Shown: piece by piece, positions 1-7,283 of the stretch
How the letters are laid out: each line of letters begins with the position of its first letter
How positions within the stretch are numbered: position 1 is the first letter of the stretch
Assembly: GCA_046349775.1 (NCBI GenBank)
Contig: JAXMBS010000066.1
Coordinates: forward strand, 1 to 31,187
From: JAEUIG01 sp046349775
Lineage (GTDB): Bacteria > Planctomycetota > Planctomycetia > Planctomycetales > Planctomycetaceae
Length of the DNA stretch: 31,187 nt
Direction of reading: 5' to 3'
The notes under the pieces: model-generated
What the model was told of the DNA's origin: nothing
What the model saw: the letters and a program-made list of their open reading frames with translations, nothing else
Database searches by the model: none
Translations under genes and position numbers: made by a program

Positions 1-1694
1 CGCGGGACATTCCGTTTTTGAACTCGGTATTGCCGGTCGAGTTCTCTGCCGTGCTGGCGAAGGGGCGGTCGAACTACATCAGCCTGCGGCGGCTGAGCGC
101 AGCGCGGGAGCGCGCACGCACGCTTTTCGGAGAGTCGGACGAGCAGTCGCAACTGCGACGGATCGCCGAATGGGCGGCGACCACAACGGACGGGAGTCTG
201 AGCAGCCTGCCGTTCCGGCCGCTCTCGACGGTGTGGGATGAAGTCCGCAGCGAGCACGGCAATTGTCTGGGCCGGAAGTGCCCGACGTACGAGGACTGCC
301 ACTTCTATGCGGCCCGCCGCCGCGTCTGGAATGCCGACCTGATCGTCGTCAATCACGCGCTGTTCTTTGCCGACCTGGCGCTGCGGCGCGAGGGGGCCCG
401 CGTGTTGCCGGACTATGACGTCGTCGTGTTTGACGAGGCCCACACGCTCGAGCAAGTGGCCGGCGACAGTCTGGGGGTGACATTCGGCAGCGGGCAGGTG
501 AACTACGCGCTCAACCGCCTGTACAGCGACCGGCAGCAGAAGGGGCTGCTGGTGCATCACAATCTGCGGAATTCTCAGGAGCTCGTGCAGCATCTGCGGC
601 ACGTGTCGGACGGTTTCTTCCTTGAGATGCGGGACTGGTACGACGGGCAGTCCCCCGGCAATGGACGGGTGCGCAAGCCGCTCGGCGTCGAGAACCCGGT
701 CAGCGCAGATCTGCGCAAGCTCGCGGGGCAGCTGCACGAGCATGCCCAGACAATCAACGTAGAGGAACAGAAGATCGAACTCACGTCTGCCGGCGACCGG
801 CTCAACGGACTGGCCCATGCGGCAGACACCTGGCTCAATCAGACCCTGGCCGACGCGGCGTACTGGGTGGAGGTCCAGGGCCGGCAACGGCAGAACATCA
901 AGCTGATCTGCACGCCCATCGACGTCGGCAGCGTGCTGCGCGATGAGCTGTTTGCGCAGGTGCCGACGGCGATCCTCACCAGTGCCACGCTGACGGTCGG
1001 CGATCGGGACTTTGGATTCTTTCGTGAGCGGATCGGGCTGACCAAAACGAACGAGCTGAAGCTCGGCAGCCCGTTCGACTATCGACAGCAGGCGAAGCTG
1101 ATCCTGGCCGACCGGATGCCGGATCCGACGGAGCGCGGCGTGGACTACGATGGGGCGGTGTGCGAGCGGATCCAGCGGCACGTCGAGCAGATCGCAGGGG
1201 GCACGTTCGTGCTGTTCACGAACTACCGGATGCTGAAGACATGCGCCGAACGTCTGACGGCGTGGTTTGCGAGCCGGAATCGGACGTTGCTGTGCCAGGG
1301 GGAGGGGCTGGAACGCTCGGCCATGCTGGAGAAGTTCCGCCGAGACGGGTCGGCCGTGCTGTTCGGGACCGACAGTTTCTGGCAAGGCGTGGACGTGCCG
1401 GGAGACGCGCTCCAAAACGTCGTGATCACGAAGCTGCCGTTCAGCGTGCCGGATCATCCGCTCCTGGAAGCGCGGCTGGATCGGATTCGGGAGCGCGGCG
1501 GGAATCCGTTCATGGACTACCAGGTGCCGGAGGCGATCATCAAGCTGCGGCAGGGGTTTGGGCGGCTGATTCGCTCGAAGAGCGATCGCGGGCAAGTCGT
1601 GATTCTCGATCCGCGCGTGCGGACGAAACGGTATGGCCAGCTGTTCCTGCGAAGCCTGCCGGAATGCACGCTGGTCATCGACGCCGGCAGCTGA
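1..1694 (+). CDS. dinG: DinG/YoaA-family ATP-dependent helicase, 5' end outside the window
   Basis: This is the C-terminal part of an XPD-like superfamily 2 DNA helicase, which unwinds DNA or DNA:RNA structures using ATP. The frame is open to the left edge, so the Walker A region lies outside the window and the TTG at 18 is not the real start. Visible parts are KGRSNY near 63-80, a cysteine cluster C-x4-C-x5-C at 264-299 with the spacing of the DinG iron-sulfur domain, the DEAH box at 432-443, TSATL near 990, and motif VI QGFGRLIR near 1551-1574. In DinG the first of four cluster ligands follows the KGRxNY motif; here that place holds Ser (codon 81-83), so only three of the four usual cysteines are seen. 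The cluster may be incomplete or use another ligand. YoaA is the close alternative name. Confidence 0.88.
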   Translation, partial: RDIPFLNSVLPVEFSAVLAKGRSNYISLRRLSAARERARTLFGESDEQSQLRRIAEWAATTTDGSLSSLPFRPLSTVWDEVRSEHGNCLGRKCPTYEDCHFYAARRRVWNADLIVVNHALFFADLALRREGARVLPDYDVVVFDEAHTLEQVAGDSLGVTFGSGQVNYALNRLYSDRQQKGLLVHHNLRNSQELVQHLRHVSDGFFLEMRDWYDGQSPGNGRVRKPLGVENPVSADLRKLAGQLHEHAQTINVEEQKIELTSAGDRLNGLAHAADTWLNQTLADAAYWVEVQGRQRQNIKLICTPIDVGSVLRDELFAQVPTAILTSATLTVGDRDFGFFRERIGLTKTNELKLGSPFDYRQQAKLILADRMPDPTERGVDYDGAVCERIQRHVEQIAGGTFVLFTNYRMLKTCAERLTAWFASRNRTLLCQGEGLERSAMLEKFRRDGSAVLFGTDSFWQGVDVPGDALQNVVITKLPFSVPDHPLLEARLDRIRERGGNPFMDYQVPEAIIKLRQGFGRLIRSKSDRGQVVILDPRVRTKRYGQLFLRSLPECTLVIDAGS

Positions 1695-1827
1695 GTGCGT
1701 ATCGAGTCAACGCGTTCCGATCGCACTTTCCCCCGTTTGCGCGTGCGATTCGCCGTCCGCTCCGCCATAATCGTGTCGCGGTTCGCGCAATTCTCCTCCT
1801 GTCAGAGCCATTCGGCGCAGTACACGC

Positions 1828-2442
1828 ATGCCGTCGACGGAACCTGCCGTCTCCGACCTGCTCAAGCAGGCCCGTGCGGGCGATCAAGCCGCACGTGATG
1901 CGCTGTTCGTGCGCTGTCGCAACTATGTCGCGGTCGTCGCCCGCTCGCAGGTGGAAAGCTGGATGCGGCCCCGCATCGACGCCAGCGACATCGTCCAGCA
2001 GACGCTGCTCGAAGCACATCGTGGCCTCGCGCGGTTCGCCGGCGAATCGGAAGGGGAATGGCTCGCGTGGCTGCGACAGATTCTGACGCACAACACGCAG
2101 GATTTCATTCGCCGTTGTCGGACCGAAAAGCGCGGAGGCGCATTGGAGTTGCCGCTCGCTGATGGCGGATCGACGGCGAACGGCCACTATGTTGCGGAGC
2201 CGTCGACCGGCGACGCGACGCCGAGCCAGATCCTGCAGGAGCATGAGCAGGAGATCGCCCTGGCCGATGCGATCTCGCAGTTGTCGCCCGATCATCAGGA
2301 AGTGATCGTCCTGCGGAACCTGCAGCGACTGCCGTTCGACGAAATCGCGCAGCAAATGGGACGTTCCCGCCCGGCGGTACAAATGCTGTGGACGCGGGCG
2401 GTGCGGCAACTGGAATTGACGTTGCGTGGGACTGGCGAGTGA
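1828..2442 (+). CDS. ECF-type RNA polymerase sigma factor (planctomycete type)
   Basis: A 204-residue sigma-70-family factor that would direct RNA polymerase to a small regulon. Region 2 spans roughly residues 14-95 and includes DASDIVQQTL (51-60), which matches the core-binding helix of ECF factors. Region 4 spans about 147-197, with the HTH at 169-190 (FDEIAQQMGRS followed by the recognition helix). There is no region 1.1 or 3. The linker between the domains (100-140) is acidic and poorly conserved. No anti-sigma factor gene follows; instead a Ser/Thr kinase gene begins 121 bp downstream on the same strand, an arrangement frequent in planctomycetes and suggesting phosphorylation-linked control (inference). 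No convincing Shine-Dalgarno precedes the ATG; CATAAT at 1766-1771 could be a -10 element but lacks a good -35. Confidence 0.9.
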   Translation: MPSTEPAVSDLLKQARAGDQAARDALFVRCRNYVAVVARSQVESWMRPRIDASDIVQQTLLEAHRGLARFAGESEGEWLAWLRQILTHNTQDFIRRCRTEKRGGALELPLADGGSTANGHYVAEPSTGDATPSQILQEHEQEIALADAISQLSPDHQEVIVLRNLQRLPFDEIAQQMGRSRPAVQMLWTRAVRQLELTLRGTGE

Positions 2443-2453
2443 AGGCCGGCACC

Positions 2454-2536
2454 GGGAGGGCGACGCTCCTACGGAGCGGTTGACAAAAGTTGTGAGCGAA
2501 TTTGACTAAGCGGCCCGGCGGGAGCCTCGCCCTCCC
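2454..2536. repeat. Inverted pair of a GC-rich intergenic repeat
   Basis: Just after the sigma factor stop, GGGAGGGCGACGCTCC (from 2454) is matched by its near reverse complement GGAGCCTCGCCCTCCC (2521-2536). The arms are separated by an AT-richer stretch that contains a perfect TTGACA (2480-2485). The same motif pair recurs at 8551-8730, so this is a dispersed family. An RNA copy could form a long hairpin, so it may end or insulate the sigma factor transcript. TTGACA has no matching -10 (the best at the right distance is TTGACT), so I do not call a promoter. Confidence 0.7.
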
Positions 2537-2563
2537 ATCCGCTGCTGCAATCCCCGAACTGAA

Positions 2564-4234
2564 ATGAGTTCCACTGACACACCGCCGGCTGCGAGCGACG
2601 CTCCCGAAGAGGAGCGGTTGTTCGCCGTGCTGGATGCCTATCTCGCCTCGCTGCAGACCGGCAATGACGCGGCAGCCGATGTCGACTTGCCGGACGAGAT
2701 CGTCGACAAGTACCCCGAACTGGCAGGGATGCTCGATTGTCTCGATACGCTGGAGTCGGTCCGCGCCAGCTGGAGCGGCGATGCGCCGCAGGCGGACTCT
2801 CCGACTGTCCTCGCGGGCAATGGAGAGGCCGGGCGGGCGTTCGGGGAGTACGACCTCCTGGAGGAGATCGGTCGCGGCGGGATGGGTGTGGTGTATCGCG
2901 CGCGGCATCGCGCCCTGCAGGCAAACGTCGCGCTCAAGTTGATTCGTGGCAGTCAGTTCGCCTCGGCGGATGAGCTGCGACGCTTCTACCAGGAAGCGCG
3001 CGTCGCCGCCGGGCTGAGCCATCCGCAGATCGTCCGCGTCCGGGGGGTCGGCGAGTGTGAGGGGCAGCACTACCTGGCAATGGACCTTGTCGAAGGTCCA
3101 AATCTGGGATCGCTGGTGAAGGAGAGTCGCCCGCTCGACCCGGTGCGCACGGCCGAGATCATGGCCGATATCGCCGCCGCCGTGCAGCATCTGCATGAGA
3201 GCGGCTTCGTCCACCGCGACCTGAAGCCGACGAACGTGTTGCTCGATCCCGCCGGCGTGCCGCACCTCACCGACTTCGGCCTCATCAAGTTGTTGACCCC
3301 GGACCAGCGGCATACCGTCAGCGGGACGATCATTGGCACGCCCGACTACATGTCGCCGGAACAGGCCCGCGGCCACACCGGAGAGATCACGCCGCTGAGC
3401 GACATTTACGGCCTCGGGGCACTGATGTACGAACTGCTGACCGGCCGACCGCCGTTCCATGAAGAGAGTCCGCTCGATACGCTGCTGAGCGTGCTGGAGC
3501 GTGAACCGCTGTTGCCGCGTCAGATCGTGCCGACGGTCCCGCCCGATCTGGAGCAGATTTGCCTGAAGTGTCTGGAGAAGCGGCCCGAACGGCGGTACCA
3601 GTCGGCAGGCAACGTCGCGTCCGATCTGCAGCGATATCTGAAGGGGGAACCGATCCAGGCGGCGGCGCCCAGCCCAGCGCGAAAAGTCGCACGCTGGGCG
3701 CGTCGCAATCCGGCGCTGTTTTCGCGGCTGGCCGGCCTGGCGGCCGGGGCGACGATTATCGAGGTCAACAATCGGGTGGTTCCCGGCGAGTACCCCAATC
3801 ACTATTTCGTGATGGGAGTGCTGTTCGCCTGGGCAGGCTTGTCGTTCGTCCTGCAGCAGCTCCAGTGGCGGACGAGCTTCGAGGGTATAGTGCCCTACGC
3901 CTGGGCGGCGGTAGACGTGCTGTCCTTCACGGAACTGCTGCAGATCGCGGACGGTCCCAGCGAGGTGCTGCTGGCCGGTTACCCCTTGCTGATCGTCGCG
4001 TCGGGGCTGTGGTTCCGGGTGAGGCTGGTGAGTTGCATGACCGTCGCCTGCCTGGCGGCCTGCGCCTGGCTGTGGCTCTCGGGCCGGCTGATGCCGGACA
4101 TGCCCAAACACTATCCGTGGATTCTGTTTGCGATCCTGCTGGTCACAGGGGGCGCAGTCGCATTCCAGGTCTACCGAATTCGGACGCTTAACCGGTACTT
4201 TGAGCGACAGTCGGCGAGGCACTCCGGACGCTGA
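2564..4234 (+). CDS. Membrane-anchored serine/threonine protein kinase
   Basis: A 556-residue Hanks-type kinase. The N-terminal ~95 residues are acidic. The kinase domain runs from about 96 to 362: glycine loop GRGGMG at 103-108, ATP-binding Lys125 (ALK), catalytic loop HRDLKPTN at 217-224, DFG at 237-239, SPE at 264-266 and the conserved Arg of subdomain XI near 340-344. All catalytic residues are present, so it should be active. Residues ~385-540 form several hydrophobic segments (about five helices) that would anchor it in the cytoplasmic membrane; this tail has no recognisable sensor domain. The kinase sits directly after an ECF sigma factor, so a signalling link is likely but inferred. 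The start ATG at 2564 has no strong Shine-Dalgarno. A long antisense frame over it is Arg/Gln/His-rich and not a gene. Confidence 0.93.
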   Translation: MSSTDTPPAASDAPEEERLFAVLDAYLASLQTGNDAAADVDLPDEIVDKYPELAGMLDCLDTLESVRASWSGDAPQADSPTVLAGNGEAGRAFGEYDLLEEIGRGGMGVVYRARHRALQANVALKLIRGSQFASADELRRFYQEARVAAGLSHPQIVRVRGVGECEGQHYLAMDLVEGPNLGSLVKESRPLDPVRTAEIMADIAAAVQHLHESGFVHRDLKPTNVLLDPAGVPHLTDFGLIKLLTPDQRHTVSGTIIGTPDYMSPEQARGHTGEITPLSDIYGLGALMYELLTGRPPFHEESPLDTLLSVLEREPLLPRQIVPTVPPDLEQICLKCLEKRPERRYQSAGNVASDLQRYLKGEPIQAAAPSPARKVARWARRNPALFSRLAGLAAGATIIEVNNRVVPGEYPNHYFVMGVLFAWAGLSFVLQQLQWRTSFEGIVPYAWAAVDVLSFTELLQIADGPSEVLLAGYPLLIVASGLWFRVRLVSCMTVACLAACAWLWLSGRLMPDMPKHYPWILFAILLVTGGAVAFQVYRIRTLNRYFERQSARHSGR

Positions 4235-4558
4235 TCAACGCAGGGCCACTCTGTGCGCCATAAGTCTTTCCTTTGAAGCGAATTATGACAAACCCGTGAG
4301 GTGCAGCGGTTGGGTAAAAATCGCAGAACCTGCCGCTTGAGAGGGGGCGAGATTCGCACAGTGGAGGGAAGTCCCGCGCGGCGGTCGATCGGTGTTGAGG
4401 GGGGTTAACCGCATCGCTATAGTGGCCGGTTTGCCGAGGGCCGCCAGAGTGCGTCCAGCAGCGGGGACGGGGGGTGTCTTCCACCGGTCTGTCTCGCATG
4501 GATGATTGCCGTCGCGGTCCGCCGTCATGTCGATTCTTCCTCTCAGAGGACACGGAAC
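4235..4558. other. Gene-free leader region ahead of the fatty-acid cluster
   Basis: No coding frame with protein-like composition was found here. The stretch contains the promoter-like pair at 4395-4423. The transcript would have an untranslated leader of about 130 nt before the GTG start at 4559. No known riboswitch fold was recognised. Confidence 0.5.
4395..4423 (+). promoter_or_regulatory. Sigma-70-like promoter for the fab cluster
   Basis: TTGAGG at 4395-4400 and TATAGT at 4418-4423 are separated by exactly 17 nt. Five of six bases match the -10 consensus and four of six match the -35. It is the best promoter match I saw in the window and lies in the only sizeable gap before four co-directional lipid genes. 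Confidence 0.6.
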
Positions 4559-5038
4559 GTGCGGTTCACGTTGATCGATCGGATCACGGCCCTGGAGCCA
4601 GGGAAGTCGATCCGCGCCGTCAAGAACCTGTCCCTGGCGGAGGAATACCTGGCCGACCATTTCCCCGGTTTTCCGGTCATGCCGGGGGTGCTGATGGTCG
4701 AGTCGCTGGTGCAGACCAGCGCCTGGTTGATGCGGCAGACCGAGGACTTCAAATACAGCGTCGTCCTGTTGCAGGAGGCCCGGGCGATCCGGTTCAACAA
4801 TTTTGTGGCACCAGGGAAAACGCTGCACGTCGAATGCGACGTCCAGAAACATGACGACCGGACCTACACGTTAAAAGGCGCCGGCACGGTCGACGGGGCT
4901 TCCGCCGTCAGCGCGAAGCTGGTGCTGCAGCAGTTCAACCTGGCGGACAAGAATCCTGAACTCCGGGCATCGGACGAACGCCGCATCCAGAAATTGCGGC
5001 AACTGTTCGACGCCTTATGGCATCCGGCGGCGACGTAG
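4559..5038 (+). CDS. fabZ: FabZ/FabA-like (3R)-hydroxyacyl-ACP dehydratase
   Basis: A hot-dog-fold dehydratase of about 159 residues that removes water from 3-hydroxyacyl-ACP in fatty-acid elongation. The signature HFPGFPVMPG holds catalytic His34, and Glu48 in MVES follows 14 residues later, the FabZ spacing. The GTG at 4559 is chosen because AGAGGA (4545-4550) sits 8 nt upstream and because the residues after it match the usual start of the fold; an ATG at 4502 would add 19 unlikely residues. It is first in a cluster with FabG, ACP and a second dehydratase. The C-terminal ~25 residues are an Arg/Asp-rich extension beyond the fold. Whether it acts in primary or specialised lipid synthesis cannot be told. 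Confidence 0.87.
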   Translation: MRFTLIDRITALEPGKSIRAVKNLSLAEEYLADHFPGFPVMPGVLMVESLVQTSAWLMRQTEDFKYSVVLLQEARAIRFNNFVAPGKTLHVECDVQKHDDRTYTLKGAGTVDGASAVSAKLVLQQFNLADKNPELRASDERRIQKLRQLFDALWHPAAT

Positions 5039-5143
5039 TCCGCCTTGGAGGGAGTGCCACGGCTCCGTGAGGCCGTGAGACCCCGAAAACTGCGGCGCGG
5101 CCGCGGTCAAGACAACGGCAGAACACACAGGCAACGGTGCACG

Positions 5144-5893
5144 ATGAGACTGGCAGGACGGATCGCTCTGGTGACGGGGGGGAATCGCGGCCTGGGGCTG
5201 GCGATTGTGCAGACCCTGGCGCGGGAAGGGGCCAAGGTCGCCTTCACTTATCGCGCCAAACCTGAGGTCGCAGAGCAAATCGTCAAGGATCTGGCGACCG
5301 ATCAGCGTGAGGCGCTTGCGATTCAGGCCGACGTCCGCAGTAAGGAGGACGCCGAGAAGGCCGTGCAGACGGTCATCGACAAATGGGGCCGGCTGGACAT
5401 CCTCGTCAACAACGCCGGCATGATCAAAGACATGCTCCTCGCGACGATGAAGCCGGAAGACTGGCAGGTCGTCATCGATACCAACCTGACCGGATGTTAC
5501 AACTTCTGCCAGTCCGCCATGCGGCAGATGGTGTCGCAGCGATACGGCCGGATTGTGAACATGTCGAGCGTCGCGGCCGACGCCGGCAGCACAGGTCAGG
5601 TCAACTATGCCGCCAGCAAGGGAGGCATCCAGGGGCTGACGCGGTGCCTGGCGAAGGAAGTCGCCCGGCGGAGCATTACGGTCAACGCGGTCGCGCCGGG
5701 CTTCTGCGAGACCGACATGACTGAAGCCGTCCGCAACGCCGCGCCGGAACTGGCGAAGAACATTCCGCTCAAGCGGTTCGGCAAGCCGCAGGACATCGCC
5801 GACGCGGTGCTGTTCCTGGCGAGCGACGAAGCGTCATACATCACGGGACACGTTCTGACCGTCGACGGAGGACTGACGCTCGGGATCGTTTGA
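5144..5893 (+). CDS. fabG: 3-oxoacyl-ACP reductase FabG (SDR family)
   Basis: A 249-residue short-chain dehydrogenase that would reduce 3-oxoacyl-ACP with NADPH. TGGNRGLG at 11-18 is the cofactor-binding glycine motif, NNAG at 89-92 the structural motif, and the catalytic set is Asn114, Ser142, Tyr155 and Lys159. The ending VDGGLTLGIV is typical of FabG. The ATG at 5144 begins the first beta strand correctly; a longer in-frame opening at 5045 would add 33 Arg-rich residues and is rejected. It sits between a dehydratase (105 bp upstream) and an acyl carrier protein (173 bp downstream), which supports FabG over a generic SDR. Confidence 0.92.
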   Translation: MRLAGRIALVTGGNRGLGLAIVQTLAREGAKVAFTYRAKPEVAEQIVKDLATDQREALAIQADVRSKEDAEKAVQTVIDKWGRLDILVNNAGMIKDMLLATMKPEDWQVVIDTNLTGCYNFCQSAMRQMVSQRYGRIVNMSSVAADAGSTGQVNYAASKGGIQGLTRCLAKEVARRSITVNAVAPGFCETDMTEAVRNAAPELAKNIPLKRFGKPQDIADAVLFLASDEASYITGHVLTVDGGLTLGIV

Positions 5894-6066
5894 AGCAGAC
5901 AATGGTGTCGCCGGGTCGGGAAGTGGGTTCCCGCCGGCGCGGTCTGGCGGCGGGCGTATCTCACCGGGGTCCGCAATCACCAGGCAGATTATTCAGCGGT
6001 GAGTGAGGTTTCAGGCGTCGCTGCCGTCGGGGTCGGCGGAGTGACGCGATCAGGGAGATGAGTTCC

Positions 6067-6459
6067 ATGCCGAGTTCTGATGAGGTCTTTGACAAGGTCC
6101 GGGAAACGCTCGTCGATGCGCTGGGCGTCGACGACGACGAAGTCACGAAGGAAGCGACGCTGATCGGCGACCTGGGCGCCGAATCGATCGACTTCCTCGA
6201 CATTGTCTTCCGGCTCGAAAAGAACTTCGACGTCCGCATTCCGCGCGGCGAGTTGTTCCCGGAAAACCTGGCGGCCCCCGATTCGGGCTTCGTCAAGGAC
6301 GGCGTCGTAACGGCGGCCGGCCTGACGGAACTCCGCCAGCGGATGCCGCACGCCAACATCGATTCGTTCGCGTCGGACCCGAAAGTGGAGAACATCTCGG
6401 ACCTGTTCACGGTCGGGATGATCTGCAAGTTCCTGGAAGCGAAGCTCGCCAAAGCTTGA
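6067..6459 (+). CDS. acpP: Acyl carrier protein with an internal insertion
   Basis: A 130-residue, acidic acyl carrier protein. The phosphopantetheine site is Ser40 in GAESIDFLD, a variant of the usual DSLD, at the start of helix II. A standard ACP has about 75-80 residues; here roughly 50 extra residues (about 58-105) sit between helix II and the C-terminal helix, whose ISDLFTVGMICKFLEAKL resembles the normal end. GGGAG at 6053-6057 lies 9 nt before the ATG at 6067, so that start is preferred to the ATG at 6058. With FabG and two dehydratases beside it, this is probably the carrier for their substrates (inference). Confidence 0.87.
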   Translation: MPSSDEVFDKVRETLVDALGVDDDEVTKEATLIGDLGAESIDFLDIVFRLEKNFDVRIPRGELFPENLAAPDSGFVKDGVVTAAGLTELRQRMPHANIDSFASDPKVENISDLFTVGMICKFLEAKLAKA

Positions 6460-6512
6460 CCTGCTGACGATGTCATCTGCAGAGCGGGCTCGTGAAGCAG
6501 AATCACCGGGAA

Positions 6513-6596
6513 GTGTGAACGTGGGAAGGTGAGAAAGTGCGAAGGGAATTACAACGATTCCCGCTTTCATACCTTCGCACCTTCTTACTTTTGCAC
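6513..6596. repeat. Inverted pair of 8-bp tandem repeat arrays (4 + 4 units)
   Basis: Four consecutive octamers of the form GTGNGAAN occupy 6513-6544 (for example GTGTGAAC, then GTGGGAAG). Four more in reverse orientation occupy 6565-6596 (for example CTTCGCAC). Between them GGGAAT (6544-6549) pairs with ATTCCC (6557-6562). In RNA the block would fold into one long, imperfect hairpin between the ACP gene and the second dehydratase, ending 13 nt before the latter's ATG. Confidence 0.8.
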
Positions 6597-6609
6597 GTCG
6601 AGTATCCCC

Positions 6610-7128
6610 ATGCGCTGGTTCTGGATCGACCGCTTCATCGAGTTCGACAGCGGCAAATCGGCCAAGGCGATTAAAAACGTCTCGCTGGCCGAAGAGCATC
6701 TGCACGACCATTATCCCGGCTTCCCGGTGATGCCGGGTTCGCTGATGCTCGAAGGCATGGCGCAGACCGCCGGCATCCTGCTGGGCGAGACGCACGGCTT
6801 CAAGCACATTGTGATCCTGGCCAAAGTTCCCAAGGTGATCTATCACAGTTGGGCCGTGCCGGGGGACACGCTCATCTACTCGGCCGAGCTGCTGGAAGCC
6901 CGGCCGGAAGGGGGAATTACGCGCGTGAATGCCACGTGCACCGGGCCCGACGGCGCGCAGCGGCTGGTGGCCGAGGCGGAGATTGTGTTTGCCCACGTCG
7001 ACCAGTCGTCGGGCGCCGCGATTCCGGCGAATGTTGACCAGAAGAACTTCGTGTTCGAACTGGGCCTGATGTCGATCCTCGACATCGGCAAAGCGGGCGA
7101 CGGGACGGCAGCGGCTGCTGCCGAGTAA
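6610..7128 (+). CDS. fabZ: Second FabZ/FabA-like hydroxyacyl-ACP dehydratase
   Basis: A 172-residue hot-dog-fold dehydratase. HYPGFPVMPG carries His34 and LMLEG carries Glu48, at the same positions as in the first dehydratase of this cluster; both also share the LAEEHL/LAEEYL lead-in, so they are paralogues. Its C-terminal tail differs and ends in an Ala-run. The ATG at 6610 follows the octamer hairpin directly with no clear Shine-Dalgarno, so translation may depend on the upstream structure. Two such proteins side by side might form a heterodimer or act on different chain lengths (inference). Confidence 0.87.
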   Translation: MRWFWIDRFIEFDSGKSAKAIKNVSLAEEHLHDHYPGFPVMPGSLMLEGMAQTAGILLGETHGFKHIVILAKVPKVIYHSWAVPGDTLIYSAELLEARPEGGITRVNATCTGPDGAQRLVAEAEIVFAHVDQSSGAAIPANVDQKNFVFELGLMSILDIGKAGDGTAAAAAE

Positions 7129-7131
7129 ATA

Positions 7132-7208
7132 GCGGGTAGTTGGCAGTGGGTAGGAACGACATCAGGCTGGTTTCTACCCACTAATACGTACCCACGACCC
7201 ACTCCTCG
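7132..7208. repeat. Inverted pair of 7-bp tandem repeat arrays
   Basis: Heptamers such as GCGGGTA and GTGGGTA run from 7132 to about 7159, and the reverse-oriented set (CTACCCA, GTACCCA, CGACCCA) from 7174 to 7208. AGTGGGTAG and CTACCCACT can pair across the centre. The block begins 4 nt after the dehydratase stop and may end the cluster's transcript. Confidence 0.7.
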
Positions 7209-7241
7209 CATTTCTCCGGCCCCAGCGCCCCTCCGCGGGGT

Positions 7242-7247
7242 TAGAAT
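7242..7247 (+). promoter_or_regulatory. Possible -10 element for the secreted protein gene
   Basis: TAGAAT lies 37 nt before the ATG at 7284. No good -35 hexamer is found 16-18 nt upstream, so this is a weak call. Confidence 0.3.
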
Positions 7248-7283
7248 TCGCGTAGCCTTTCTGATCCCCGCTGGAGTGCTGAC

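Noticed and set aside
2480..2508. Promoter with perfect TTGACA ahead of the kinase
   Set aside because: No acceptable -10 at 16-18 nt; the best hexamer has three of six consensus bases.
2105..4222. 705-codon antisense frame over the kinase gene
   Set aside because: Composition is Arg/Gln/His-rich without any domain, while the opposite strand has a full kinase; it is a GC-driven shadow.
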